Of a stretch of 39,166 nucleotides of DNA, positions 17,052-25,005 are shown one piece after another. Position numbers and translations under genes: made by a program. The DNA is from JBGTBQ01 sp041749275 (lineage in GTDB: Bacteria > Acidobacteriota > Blastocatellia > Pyrinomonadales > Pyrinomonadaceae): positions 1 through 39,166 of the forward strand of contig JBGTBQ010000183.1 of assembly GCA_041749275.1 (NCBI GenBank), written 5' to 3'. Positions within the stretch are counted from its first letter, which is position 1; every line of letters begins with the position of its first letter. Below the pieces are notes generated by a model. It was not told where the DNA came from. It saw only the letters and a program-made list of their open reading frames with translations, and made no database searches.

Positions 17052-18401
17052 ATGCCAGATTATCGCAACCTAGCCACCGAACTCGTCGCCGAGCTGAAGA
17101 AGCAGGGCGTGGACGCGAGCGACGTGTTCATCACCACCGGCTCCGAGTTCTCGACCGACATCCGCCTCGGCAAGATCGAGAAGCTCGAACAATCAATCAG
17201 CAAGGGTCTCGGCCTCCGCATCATCAAGGGCGGCGCGACGGCGCTCACCTACACGACCGACTTCGCCGACAAGTCCGTCAAAGCCCTAGTCAAAGAGACG
17301 TTGGACATCGTCAAGGTCTCGAACGCGGATGAGTACAACGGCCTCGCGCCGAAAGAGCACCTCGGCGTCTACGACGGCAAGCTCGCCCTGTTCGATTCGT
17401 CGCTCGCCGCGATGACGCCGGAGAAGAAACTTCAGATGGCGCGCGAGATGGAAGAGGCCGGCATGAAGGCCGACAAGCGCATCACCAACACGCAGGGGTC
17501 GAGCTGGTACGACGGCACGAGCCAGTTGACACTCGCCAACTCCGACGGCTTTACGGGGCAGTACGGGACGACCGTGGCGAGCCTCTCAATCTCGCTCCTC
17601 GCCGAAGAGAACGGCGTCAAGCAGACCGACTACTGGTACTCCTTCAACCGCTTCGTCAACAAGCTCGACGCGCCCGCGAAGATCGGCCAAGAGGCCGCGC
17701 GGCGCGTGACGGCGAAGCTCGGCGGGCGTCAGGTAAAGTCGCAAAAAGTGCCGGTCGTGCTCGACCCGATGGTCGCGCGCGGCTTTGTCTCGACGCTCTT
17801 CAACGCCGCCTCCGGGCGGAGCATCTACCGCAAGTCTTCGTTTCTCGTGGACAAGGTCGGGCAGGAAATCGCCTCGCCGCTCGTCACGATTGTTGACGAC
17901 GCGACGATGTGGGACGGCCCGGCGTCGCGCCCGTTTGACGGTGAGGGCGTCAAGTCCGCGCCGACGACTCTGGTCGAGAAGGGCGTCTTGAAGACTTACA
18001 TCTGCGATTCCTACTCCGCGCGTCGGCTGAACCTGAAACCGACCGGCCACGCGGCCCGCAGTTACCAGTCGCTCCCCGGCATCGGCTCGACCAACCTTTA
18101 CTTAAAGGCCGGCGCGAGCGATCCCAAAGAGATCGTCAAGAGCGTCAAGTCGGGTCTCTACGTGACGAGCCTCGTCGGTTTCGGCACGAACATGGTGACG
18201 GGCGACATCTCGCGCGGCGCGGTCGGCTTCTGGATTGAGAACGGCGAGATAACTTACCCCGTGCAGGAGATCACGCTCGCCGGCAACGCCCTCGTGCTCT
18301 TCAAGAACATCGCGGCGGTCGGCAACGACCTCAGCTTCCGCTTCGGCGGCTCCGCCGCTCCGACGATTCTCATCTCCGAGGCAACGGTCGGCGGCGCGTA
18401 G
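17052..18401 (+). CDS. pmbA: TldE/PmbA-family protein, partner of TldD
   Basis: A 449-residue member of the same fold family as TldD but without an HExxxH motif, as expected for TldE (PmbA), the non-metal-binding half of the heterodimeric TldD/E protease. Signatures are KIEKLEQSISKGLGLRIIKG, MWDGPASRPFDGEG and TGHAARSYQSLPG near the substrate channel, and GNALVLFKNIAAVGND toward the C-terminus. AAGGAG lies about 11 nt before the ATG. No signal peptide is visible, so if TldD is exported by Tat, TldE would have to be carried along in complex with it or the two would work in separate compartments. The gene ends before a strong bidirectional terminator. Confidence 0.88.
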   Translation: MPDYRNLATELVAELKKQGVDASDVFITTGSEFSTDIRLGKIEKLEQSISKGLGLRIIKGGATALTYTTDFADKSVKALVKETLDIVKVSNADEYNGLAPKEHLGVYDGKLALFDSSLAAMTPEKKLQMAREMEEAGMKADKRITNTQGSSWYDGTSQLTLANSDGFTGQYGTTVASLSISLLAEENGVKQTDYWYSFNRFVNKLDAPAKIGQEAARRVTAKLGGRQVKSQKVPVVLDPMVARGFVSTLFNAASGRSIYRKSSFLVDKVGQEIASPLVTIVDDATMWDGPASRPFDGEGVKSAPTTLVEKGVLKTYICDSYSARRLNLKPTGHAARSYQSLPGIGSTNLYLKAGASDPKEIVKSVKSGLYVTSLVGFGTNMVTGDISRGAVGFWIENGEITYPVQEITLAGNALVLFKNIAAVGNDLSFRFGGSAAPTILISEATVGGA

Positions 18402-18424
18402 GGCGAACCCTCGCCAGCAACACG

Positions 18425-18470
18425 AAGGCGGCGCGTGCATCCTTGATTAAAGAATGCGCGCGCCGCTTTT
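18425..18470. terminator. Bidirectional rho-independent terminator
   Basis: A GC-rich stem (18425-18440 with 18453-18468, one bulge) is flanked by A residues on the left and TTTTGT on the right. It lies between the convergent tldE gene (+) and the CoA-binding gene (-) and could stop both. Confidence 0.65.
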
Positions 18471-18505
18471 GTCTTACGCCCTATCCGTCTTGAAGCGTCG
18501 CGTGT

Positions 18506-18946
18506 TCAGCGCGCGGCCATGCGGTGCTCGACCATCAGGCAGCGGTCTTGGACAACCTTGATGCCGGCCCGCGCCAACTGCTCCGCCGCCGCGTCGTGGC
18601 GGATGCCGGACTGGAACCAGACGGCGCGCGGGCGTTTCGCCAGCATGTCCTCGACGTGCGCCGCGACATCTTGCGGGCGGCGAAACACGTTTACGAGGTC
18701 TATCTCGCCGGGCACGTCAACCAATTTGCGATAGACCTCGCGCCCGAGGATGCGAGTCGCCTCCGGGTAGTAGACCGGCACGGGGATGACCTCGAAGCCG
18801 GCATCGGCCATGTACTTCGGTACGTAAAAAGCCGGTTGGTATGAATGCTGCTCGGTCTTGATGCCGAGCACGGCAATGCGCTTCGTTTCAGCGAGTAGTT
18901 TTTTAATCTCACCGTCGCTCTCGATGATGTTCTCCTGCCAGTCCAT
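18506..18946 (-). CDS. CoA-binding-domain protein, YccU-like
   Basis: A 146-residue single Rossmann-like CoA_binding domain, as in the small YccU family. RIAVLGIKTEQHSYQPAFYV forms the first strand and nucleotide loop, followed by MADAGFEVIPVPVYYPEATR, IDLVNVFRRP and AVWFQSGIRHDAAAEQLARAG, close to the family pattern. The terminal GIKVVQDRCLMVEH is also conserved. The frame is open to 18967, but the ATG at 18946 has GGGAG at good spacing, so it was chosen. Probably a cytosolic binder of CoA or an adenine nucleotide. The physiological role of the family is not established. Confidence 0.85.
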   Translation of the reverse strand: MDWQENIIESDGEIKKLLAETKRIAVLGIKTEQHSYQPAFYVPKYMADAGFEVIPVPVYYPEATRILGREVYRKLVDVPGEIDLVNVFRRPQDVAAHVEDMLAKRPRAVWFQSGIRHDAAAEQLARAGIKVVQDRCLMVEHRMAAR

Positions 18947-18988
18947 GTTAACTCCCTTCGTTCGCATCGCTGTTTGTTTGAGACCGCC

Positions 18989-19825
18989 TCAAGCTTGCGA
19001 GTAGCTGATTTCATCTATCACCCACCTGCCGTCTTCCATCCTCCACTTCACGTAAGCGTGGCTCGCGGCGGCGCCGTCCGGCGGGACGTACTTGTTGCCT
19101 TCGACTCGCCGCCACATCACCGCGCCAGTGGTTGTGACGTGGTCAACGAAGGCGTCGTAGGCGCCGCCGTCGCCGCGTTCGAGGTAATCGAAGTACATGC
19201 CCTGCTTGCCGCGTATATCGCGCTCAAGCTCCGCGTAGGTGACGCGCGCTCGATATTCGTTCAGCGGATTGTTGGCATAAAAGGGGCGCACGCGCGAGAA
19301 GAGCGAAAGGAAAAGTTCGGCGTCCGTCTTTTCCAACGCGACGACGAAACGCCGCATCGCCTCTTCGAGCGGCTCCGTCGCCTTCGAGCGGCTGGCGGGC
19401 GGCGGGATCGTGACCGTCAACGTGTAGCTCGTCGCGCCCGCTCCTCCGGCTGGTCGGTGGATGACGAAGAGATAGTCACCCGACTTCGGCAGCGTCGCCG
19501 ACCACGTTTCGCCGTCCCGCTCGCGCACGAGTTCGAGCGGTGAGCCATCTGGGTCGAAGGCTTTCGGCGACGCGGAGCGCGCGGGCGCCGAGACGAGACG
19601 CAGGACGAGTCTCTGCCGGGCGCGCGCCGCGAGCGCGTATTCCGCCTCCTCCGAGCCGCGCACGCGGCCTTTGGAGATGGCGGATGAGGCGCCCGTCTTG
19701 AACTGCACGCGTCGCGGCTCGGCCTTCCCCCCATGCTGCGCCGACGCGCCTTCCAACGCGGCGAGCAAAAGCAACCCGAACAAAACGAGGCGCGCGAATG
19801 CCTCACGGTTCATGCGAATCAACAT
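18989..19825 (-). CDS. Secreted protein with PPC-like and NTF2-like parts, function unknown
   Basis: A 278-residue protein with a signal peptide ending near ALEGASAQ. Residues about 40-130 form a beta-rich segment (LPKSGDYLFVIHRPAGG, TSYTLTVTIP) resembling bacterial pre-peptidase C-terminal domains. Residues about 145-275 look like a cystatin/NTF2-type alpha+beta domain (EEAMRRFVVALEKTDAELFL, WRMEDGRWVIDEISYS), often used for small-ligand binding. No catalytic motif is recognised. The ATG at 19813 (MNREAF) is an alternative start. It is transcribed away from its small membrane-protein neighbour and may be monocistronic. Domain labels are by pattern and are tentative. Confidence 0.7.
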   Translation of the reverse strand: MLIRMNREAFARLVLFGLLLLAALEGASAQHGGKAEPRRVQFKTGASSAISKGRVRGSEEAEYALAARARQRLVLRLVSAPARSASPKAFDPDGSPLELVRERDGETWSATLPKSGDYLFVIHRPAGGAGATSYTLTVTIPPPASRSKATEPLEEAMRRFVVALEKTDAELFLSLFSRVRPFYANNPLNEYRARVTYAELERDIRGKQGMYFDYLERGDGGAYDAFVDHVTTTGAVMWRRVEGNKYVPPDGAAASHAYVKWRMEDGRWVIDEISYSQA

Positions 19826-19877
19826 GATGGCTTCACTTTATCCCACGGGATGAATGGCGTGGTCGCACGCCCGCTGC

Positions 19878-20099
19878 TCACTCGATAGTTTTTTTTCTCT
19901 TCATCAATATCAGAACGACGCCCAACACCGCCACGATGAGCGAGGCGAAGAGGAGCAGCGCGCCGGGAATGATTCCCAGCATCGCCGCTTCCCAACTCGT
20001 GCGCCCATCCGTCACCACCGGCAACATCAGCGAGATCAGCAGGACGGCGCCGCCGAGCAAGCTGCCAAGTATCCCCAGAATCAACGGTATTTTTCTCAA
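19878..20099 (-). CDS. Small two-helix membrane protein
   Basis: A 73-residue protein with two hydrophobic segments (about residues 4-29 and 41-66), separated by a short polar loop and closed by a basic tail KRKK. The positive tail suggests both ends are cytoplasmic. AAGGAGAA upstream of the ATG supports translation. I recognise no family. Its closest neighbour on the same strand is the secreted protein gene 52 bp downstream, so they may share a transcript. Confidence 0.65.
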   Translation of the reverse strand: MRKIPLILGILGSLLGGAVLLISLMLPVVTDGRTSWEAAMLGIIPGALLLFASLIVAVLGVVLILMKRKKTIE

Positions 20100-20306
20100 G
20101 TCGTGTTCTCCTTTTCGAGAATGCGGATCGCCGTCGTTGGCGTAGGTTACAAACGTCGGCTTGCTTTTGTCAGCGTGTGCTCGATTGTCCTCGCGTTTAA
20201 CGGCGGCGAGAGAGTCAGGAGCACGTCCCCAAACGGCGCGTTATGTTATACGGAAACGCGCGGGAAAGTAAGGTCAGCAACGCGCCGCAACGGTTTGCTG
20301 CCGGCT

Positions 20307-20450
20307 TGCGTGTCGAATGCGTCCGATCCGCGGCTCGGTCAAGATGTTGCGTGGGTTCGATGGCGCTTGCTCGATCTTCTTCCACAACTGGCCGACGAAG
20401 ACGCGGCGATACTCGGTCTGCTCGACGTAATTGCCGCGCACACCAAGATA
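20307..20450 (-). pseudogene. Decayed C-terminal end of a KdpE-type response regulator
   Basis: The minus strand reads GNYVEQTEYRRVFVGQLWKK then IEQAPSNPRNILTEPRIG. This matches the winged-helix DNA-binding end of KdpE/OmpR regulators (YVEQTEYLRVFVGQLRKKIE, then DPSNPRYILTEPWIGYRF in intact members, from memory). The receiver domain and most of the winged helix are missing, and the Tyr/Arg of the GYRF end are altered. A second weak copy of the RGNY segment (RGNYMEAP) lies about 130 bp away, near 20570-20600, on the far side of the palindrome at 20471-20545. No kdpFABC or kdpD is in the window. The rest of 20100-20734 holds nothing else I can support. Confidence 0.6.
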
Positions 20451-20470
20451 CCGACTAGACGGCGCGGGCA

Positions 20471-20545
20471 GGTCAGAACCGCCTGCGGTAGCGGGCGGGT
20501 GCTGGCCGCGCAAGCACCCGCCCGCTACCGCAGGCGGTTCTGACC
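20471..20545. repeat. REP-like perfect 33-bp palindrome
   Basis: Arms 20471-20503 and 20513-20545 are perfectly complementary over 33 bp with a 9-nt loop. The arm is GC-rich, with the core ccgcctgcggtagcggg. The size, symmetry and intergenic position are those of dispersed REP/BIME elements. It stands immediately next to the decayed kdpE fragment, which suggests insertion into, or recombination at, that dead gene. Confidence 0.9.
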
Positions 20546-20734
20546 ACACATCCACTTCTTGGTGGAGCTTCCATATAGTTGCCGCGCAACACACCGTCCT
20601 CCATTCGTCGCAATGATGGGCGAGCATATTCGCGTGCGTCGGTTTCTGGAACCTCGCTTTTCGCTCCGCGCGCCGCGTGTCGTAGAATTGTCCTCACGAT
20701 GTCTGGTCGAAGCGTGCGTCGCAACGGAGGTTTG

Positions 20735-21727
20735 ATGAAGTATTCGCAACCAAAAGTCTGGCTCGTGACCATCGCCTGTCTCGCCGCCTGCACGCTCGCC
20801 GTTTGGGTCGTGTGGGGCGCGCGCTGGCCGCCGAGTCCCTCGCAGGTCAAAAAGGAAGCGCGGAAGGTGCCGCCCACGCGGACTGAACAGCGCGCGCTTT
20901 ACGGCCCGCCCGCCATCCTCGGCGCGTTCGACGATGACGCCATCAAAGAGTCGAGCGGCGTCGCCGCCTCGCGCATCAACGCGGGAGTTTACTGGACGCA
21001 CAACGACTCCGGCGACGGCCCGTTCCTCTACGCCTTCGACCGCGAAGGCAAAAAGCGCGGGGTGTGGCGCGTCATGGGTGCAAAGGCGGACGATTGGGAG
21101 GACATGGCGGCGGGGCCGGGGCCGGAGCGCGGGCGGACGTATCTCTACCTCGGCGACATCGGTGACAACGACTACGCGCGCGGCCACGTCACCATCTATC
21201 GCGTGCCGGAGCCGACGGTCGCCGAAGCGGACGCCGCATCGAGCAAGAAGGAGCCGCGCCCGACCGAGGCGGCGGAGGCGTTCACTTTGAAGTATCCGGA
21301 CGGCGCGCACGACGCGGAGACCTTGCTCGTGCACCCACTGACCGGCGACCTCTACATCGTTGCCAAATCGCTCGACCCGTCGGCGGGCGTCTACAAGCTC
21401 GCCGCGCCGTTCGACCCATCGAAGACGCACACGCTCACGCGCGTCGGCGAAGTGCGCGCGCCGGGCGCGGCCTTCGGAGGCTTTTTCACGGGCGGCAGCG
21501 TCTCGCCCGACGGCGCTCGCCTCGTGCTGTGCGATTACGTGAGCGCCTACGAGTTGACGCTGCCCGCCGGCTCCGCTTTTGATGCGATCTGGAAACAGGC
21601 GCCGCTCGTCGTTGAAATCGGCGAACGCAAACAGGGCGAGGCCGTCTGTTACGGCGCCGACGGCGAGACCATTCTGGCGACGAGCGAGGGACGCCACGCC
21701 GCGCTCGTCGAAGTGAGACGCAGATGA
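20735..21727 (+). CDS. Membrane-anchored beta-propeller-like protein, unknown function
   Basis: A 330-residue protein. A single N-terminal hydrophobic segment (about 8-28) acts as anchor or uncleaved signal. The rest has repeated beta-propeller-like blocks: SSGVAASRINAGVYWTHNDS, then DWEDMA and LYLGDIGDN near residue 140, then HDAETLLVHPLTGDLYIVAK and SVSPDGARLVLCDY. The DWEDxA/GDIGDN pairing recurs in a family of secreted propellers of unknown role. The ATG at 20735 has GGAGG 4 nt upstream; the frame further upstream is not coding-like. The stop codon lies within the first unit of a heptamer array. Extracytoplasmic ligand binding is a guess from fold only. Confidence 0.7.
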   Translation: MKYSQPKVWLVTIACLAACTLAVWVVWGARWPPSPSQVKKEARKVPPTRTEQRALYGPPAILGAFDDDAIKESSGVAASRINAGVYWTHNDSGDGPFLYAFDREGKKRGVWRVMGAKADDWEDMAAGPGPERGRTYLYLGDIGDNDYARGHVTIYRVPEPTVAEADAASSKKEPRPTEAAEAFTLKYPDGAHDAETLLVHPLTGDLYIVAKSLDPSAGVYKLAAPFDPSKTHTLTRVGEVRAPGAAFGGFFTGGSVSPDGARLVLCDYVSAYELTLPAGSAFDAIWKQAPLVVEIGERKQGEAVCYGADGETILATSEGRHAALVEVRRR

Positions 21728-21765
21728 AGGGATGAGGGATGAGGGATGAGGGATGAGGGATGAAG
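21723..21765. repeat. Tandem heptamer array gatgagg, about six units
   Basis: Six units of gatgagg/gatgaag run at a strict 7-bp period, and the stop codon TGA of the preceding gene is part of the first unit. There is no inverted partner arm, unlike the related element at 34928 that uses the same word. A small hairpin (21783-21791 with 21799-21807) follows. Confidence 0.88.
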
Positions 21766-21828
21766 CGCAAGCGGGTTGAGGATTGATGAGAGCCGCATTC
21801 TCATCAACCATGGTTCTCCGCGCCCTGC

Positions 21829-21858
21829 TTGACGTGCGACGAAGCCGCCCACTACGAT
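21829..21858 (+). promoter_or_regulatory. Possible promoter of the CoA catabolic cluster
   Basis: TTGACG (21829-21834) is followed after 18 bp by TACGAT (21853-21858). Transcription would start about 40 bp before the first enoyl-CoA hydratase ATG at 21906. Matches are five of six and four of six to the sigma-70 consensus. No operator or regulator gene is visible. Confidence 0.4.
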
Positions 21859-21905
21859 GATTTTCTCTCCAAGCGAAACAACTCAGACGAACGGAGCAAA
21901 TCGGA

Positions 21906-22745
21906 ATGGCTGAAGCCGAAGCAAAGGTTCAGGGACCGACGGACGAAGGGCGTGGGCCGCTCGTGCGTTACGAGGTGCGTGAAGGCGTGGCCGTGTTCAC
22001 CTTGAACGACCCGCCCGCGAACACTTACAGCTACGAGATGATGCGGGAGCTTGACCGCTCGATCCTCGCGGCGCGGATGGATGAGAGCGTGCACGTCATC
22101 CTTATCACCGGCGAGGGCGAAAAGTTTTTCTGCGCGGGTGCCGACATCCGTATGCTGTCGGGAGTGACGCCCACCTTCAAATACTATTTCTGCCTCCATG
22201 CCAACGAGACGCTCTCGCGCTTTGAGCAGACGCCGAAACTCGTCATCGCCGCCGTCAACGGCCACTGCGTCGGCGGCGGTTTGGAAGTCGCGCTGGCCGC
22301 CGACATCCGCCTCGCGCGGCGCGGCGCGGGCAAGATGGGGCTGCCGGAGATAACCCTCGGCGTCCTGCCCGGCACCGGCGGCACGCAACGCTTGTTGCGC
22401 GTCGTCGGCAAGTCGCGCGCTATTGAACTGATGACGACGGGCGAGCTTTTCAGCTTCGAGCGCGCGCACGAACTCGGTCTCGTCAACCACCTCTTCGACG
22501 CCGCGACCGCCGAGGATTTCATGGAACAGGCGCAGACTTACGCGCGCCAGTTCACGCCGCCGAACAAGGCCGCGCTCGCCGCCGGTCGCATCAAGCGCAG
22601 CGTTCAGACCGGCGCCGAAATTCCCTTCGAGTCCGCGCTCGCGCTCGAACGCGAACTCCAACAACAACTCTTCCAGTCCGAAGACGCGCGCGAAGGTCTC
22701 GCGGCCTACGTCGAGAAGCGCAAGCCGCAATTTAAAGGGGAGTAG
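21906..22745 (+). CDS. Enoyl-CoA hydratase with both catalytic glutamates
   Basis: A 279-residue crotonase-fold protein, first gene of the catabolic cluster. The oxyanion segment is FFCAGADIRML. Both hydratase glutamates are present, in GGGLEVALAADIRLA (Glu144-type) and GLPEITLGVLPGTGGTQRL (Glu164-type). It can therefore be expected to be a true trans-2-enoyl-CoA hydratase, unlike the next two crotonase paralogues. Cytoplasmic. Its stop TAG (22743-22745) forms the first bases of the next heptamer element. Probably transcribed with the genes below from a promoter near 21829. Confidence 0.9.
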   Translation: MAEAEAKVQGPTDEGRGPLVRYEVREGVAVFTLNDPPANTYSYEMMRELDRSILAARMDESVHVILITGEGEKFFCAGADIRMLSGVTPTFKYYFCLHANETLSRFEQTPKLVIAAVNGHCVGGGLEVALAADIRLARRGAGKMGLPEITLGVLPGTGGTQRLLRVVGKSRAIELMTTGELFSFERAHELGLVNHLFDAATAEDFMEQAQTYARQFTPPNKAALAAGRIKRSVQTGAEIPFESALALERELQQQLFQSEDAREGLAAYVEKRKPQFKGE

Positions 22746-22835
22746 CTCTCAGCTTTTAGCTTTGTCCGCTGCTGGCGCGCAGGATTCAAGCCGCGTTGCC
22801 AGCTCCGGCTGACTGCTGATAGCTATGAGCTAAAG
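22743..22835. repeat. Heptad-phased imperfect inverted repeat between two crotonase genes
   Basis: The left side reads tagctct, cagcttt, tagcttt (22743-22763). The right side reads gctgact, gctgata, gctatga, gctaaag (22808-22835). All are 7-mers in phase. The two sides are roughly complementary. The stop codon of the upstream gene starts the element, and its last word supplies the AAAGG-like ribosome binding site of the next gene (ATG 22841). Confidence 0.75.
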
Positions 22836-22840
22836 GCATT

Positions 22841-23626
22841 ATGGAAAACATCAAAGTCACACTCGACAACGGCATCGCCACGGTGATGCTCGACCGCCCG
22901 GAGAAGTTGAACGCCTTCGCGGGCCACATGCGGCGCGATCTGGCAGAGGCGCTGGAACACGCGGCGGGCGACCGCGCGGTGCGCGTCGTCGTCGTCACGG
23001 GCGCGGGGCGGGGCTTCTGCGCGGGCGCGGATGTAAAGTTCATGGCCGAGTTGATGGAGCGTGACGACGTGGAAGAGTTCACGCGGCTGCTCGGCGCGGG
23101 CCGCCGTGTGCTGACCACGATCCGGCAGATGACGAAGCCGGTCATCGCCTCGATTAACGGTCCGGCCTACGGCGCGGGCTTCAATCTCGCGCTCGCGTGC
23201 GACATCCGGCTCGCCGGTGAGTCGGCCTCGTTCAGCCAGTCGTTCGTCAAGGTCGGGCTGCATCCGGATTGGGGCGGGACATATTTTCTGCCGCGCGTCG
23301 TCCCGTCGAACATCGCCTGCGAGATGTTCTTCCTCGGCGAATCATTCGACGCCGAACAGGCGCTCCGTTTCGGCATCGTCAACCGCGTCGTCGCCGATGA
23401 TGAACTCGCCGGCGAGACGCGCCGCTTCGCCGAGCGTCTGCGCGACGCGCCGCACGCTTCCATCGCCGCCGCCAAACACGCCGTCTACATGAGCGAAGAG
23501 TCGAGCCTCGAACGTATGCTTCAGTACGAGACCGAAGCGCAGATACAGTGCTTCCAATCGAGGGAGGCGCGCGAGCGCGTGCGCGCCTTTCTCGAACGAC
23601 GCGAGCCGCGCGCGGTGGCGAAATGA
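22841..23626 (+). CDS. Crotonase-family protein, PaaG-like (isomerase-type active site)
   Basis: A 261-residue crotonase-fold protein. The oxyanion loop is GFCAGADVKFM. The Glu144-type position is Asn (GAGFNLALACD), and the Glu164 region reads SQSFVKVGLHPDWGGTYFLP, with an Asp in the P-D-x-G-G turn. That is the pattern of PaaG-type enoyl-CoA isomerases rather than hydratases. Isomerisation of a double bond in a ring-derived acyl-CoA is the likely chemistry. The 3' end overlaps the SDR start as ATGA (23623-23626), so the two are translationally coupled. Confidence 0.88.
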   Translation: MENIKVTLDNGIATVMLDRPEKLNAFAGHMRRDLAEALEHAAGDRAVRVVVVTGAGRGFCAGADVKFMAELMERDDVEEFTRLLGAGRRVLTTIRQMTKPVIASINGPAYGAGFNLALACDIRLAGESASFSQSFVKVGLHPDWGGTYFLPRVVPSNIACEMFFLGESFDAEQALRFGIVNRVVADDELAGETRRFAERLRDAPHASIAAAKHAVYMSEESSLERMLQYETEAQIQCFQSREARERVRAFLERREPRAVAK

Positions 23627-24405
23627 AACTAGCCGATAAAATCGCATTCATCACCGGCGGCGGTCGCGGCATCGGTCGCGCCGTCGCGCACGCGTTCGCG
23701 CGCGAAGGGGCGCGCGTCGCGGTCGTCGCGCGCACGGCTGACGAAGTTGCGCGCGTCGCCGAAGAAATCAAAACCGATGGCGGAGCGGAGGCGATGCACG
23801 CGACGTGCGACGTGTCGGATGCGGAGAGCGTCCGCGCCGCGTTCGCGGCCTGCGCGAAAGCATTCGGGCGCGGGCCGGACATCCTCGTCAACAACGCCGG
23901 CATCGCCGAGAGCGCGCCTTTCGTCAAGACCGACGACGAACTGTGGCATCGCCATCTCGCCGTCAACCTGTCGGGAACTTTTTACTGCACGCGCGCGGCG
24001 CTGCCCGCGATGATCGAGCGCGGCTGGGGGCGCATCATCAACATCGCCTCCATCGCCGCGAAGACGGGCGCGCCCTACATCGCGGCCTACGCGGCGTCGA
24101 AGCACGGCGTCTTGGGTCTCACGCGTTCGGTCGCGCTCGAAGTCGCCGCGAAGGGCGTCACGGTCAACGCCGTCTGCCCCGGCTACGTCGAGACGGACAT
24201 GACGTGGCGCAACATCGAGAACATCACCGCGAAGACGGGCCGCACCCGCGACGAGGCCATTGACGCGCTCAAACGCATGAGTCCACAAAACCGGCTCGTC
24301 ACGCCCGAAGAGGTCGCGGCGGTCGCGCTGCTGCTTGCCTCCGAAACGGGTCGCCCCATCACGGGACAGGCGATCAACGTTGACGGCGGGAGCGTGATGT
24401 TTTAA
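23623..24405 (+). CDS. SDR-family NAD(P)-dependent oxidoreductase
   Basis: A 260-residue short-chain dehydrogenase, closest in pattern to 3-hydroxyacyl-CoA dehydrogenase / 3-oxoacyl-ACP reductase types. The cofactor loop is TGGGRGIGRAVA (Gly-rich, with ARTADE after the second strand). NNAG is present, and the catalytic Tyr-Lys pair is in YAASKHG, with Ser in the preceding strand (NIASIAA). In the cluster it would oxidise a 3-hydroxyacyl-CoA formed by the hydratases. The ATG at 23623 overlaps the previous stop, and the longer frame from 23548 merely reads through the paralogue's 3' end. A heptad inverted repeat follows the stop. Confidence 0.9.
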   Translation: MKLADKIAFITGGGRGIGRAVAHAFAREGARVAVVARTADEVARVAEEIKTDGGAEAMHATCDVSDAESVRAAFAACAKAFGRGPDILVNNAGIAESAPFVKTDDELWHRHLAVNLSGTFYCTRAALPAMIERGWGRIINIASIAAKTGAPYIAAYAASKHGVLGLTRSVALEVAAKGVTVNAVCPGYVETDMTWRNIENITAKTGRTRDEAIDALKRMSPQNRLVTPEEVAAVALLLASETGRPITGQAINVDGGSVMF

Positions 24406-24410
24406 GAGCG

Positions 24411-24524
24411 GTCAGCGGTCAGCCTTCGGCTTTCAAACGCTTCCGAAGATTGTCCCGTGAGCCGAAAACTGAAAGCATTCCAACCGACAAATAGCTGAAA
24501 GCTGACCGCTGATTGCTGACTGCT
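24411..24524. repeat. Heptad-phased inverted repeat between SDR and ridA-like genes
   Basis: The left side, gtcagcg/gtcagcc with ctttca (24411-24434), is imperfectly complementary to the right side, 24494-24524. The right side has 7-mers gctgacc, gctgatt and gctgact in phase. The spacer is about 60 nt. The element starts 5 nt after the SDR stop and ends 5 nt before the RidA ATG. Confidence 0.8.
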
Positions 24525-24529
24525 AAAAA

Positions 24530-24928
24530 ATGTCTTTCAAAGTCATCAACCCCAAATCACTCGGACGACCTAGCGGCTACGCGAATGGGCTGCTGACGAC
24601 GCCCGGCGCGCGGCTCCTGTTCATCGCCGGGCAGATCGCGTGGGATGAAGAGCAACGCATCGTAAGCGATGATTTCGTCGAGCAGTTCGACCGCGCGCTC
24701 AGGAACGTCCTCGCCGTCGTCTACGAAGCCGGAGGCGCGCCGGGCGGCGTCGCGCGTCTCGTCATCTACGTCACCGATAGGGAAGAGTACCGCGCACGCA
24801 CGCGCGAGATCGGCGAGCGTTGGCGCGGGCTGATGGGCAAGCACTATCCCGCGATGGCGCTCGTCGAGGTGAAGGGACTGCTCGAAGACGGCGCGAAGGT
24901 GGAGATCGAAGGCATCGCCGTGCTGTAA
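24530..24928 (+). CDS. RidA-family enamine/imine deaminase
   Basis: A 132-residue YjgF/YER057c/UK114 protein. The N-terminal block GLLTTPGARLLFIAGQIAWD and the conserved Arg near the middle (ARLVIYVTDREEYRA) mark the family, and the C-terminal ALVEVKGLLEDGAKVEIEGIA has the usual VEVxxL...VEIE pattern. RidA proteins hydrolyse enamine/imine intermediates, releasing ammonia. Within a CoA catabolic cluster this suggests that the substrate carries an amino group, as in 2-aminobenzoate breakdown. That is inference. It forms trimers in the cytoplasm in known members. Confidence 0.88.
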   Translation: MSFKVINPKSLGRPSGYANGLLTTPGARLLFIAGQIAWDEEQRIVSDDFVEQFDRALRNVLAVVYEAGGAPGGVARLVIYVTDREEYRARTREIGERWRGLMGKHYPAMALVEVKGLLEDGAKVEIEGIAVL

Positions 24929-24940
24929 GCATTTGGCACA

Positions 24941-25000
24941 CAGCCATCAGCTATCAGCTTTCTGTCTGTGGCTGTTCGCTGATGGCTGATCGCCGAAAGC
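24941..25000. repeat. Heptad-phased inverted repeat before third crotonase gene
   Basis: The left side is cagccat, cagctat, cagcttt (24941-24961). The right side is gctgatg, gctgatc, gccgaaagc (24978-25000). The 7-mers are in phase and the two sides are imperfectly complementary. It fills the 77-bp gap up to the ATG at 25006. Confidence 0.75.
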
Positions 25001-25005
25001 TCTTT

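Noticed and set aside
21723..21765. CRISPR or VNTR call for the gatgagg array
   Set aside because: The unit is 7 bp with no spacers, so it is not CRISPR. Related arrays with other words point to the intergenic element family instead.
20525..21811. 428-codon minus-strand frame over the beta-propeller gene
   Set aside because: No signal or domain. The plus-strand gene has a ribosome binding site, membrane anchor and propeller motifs.
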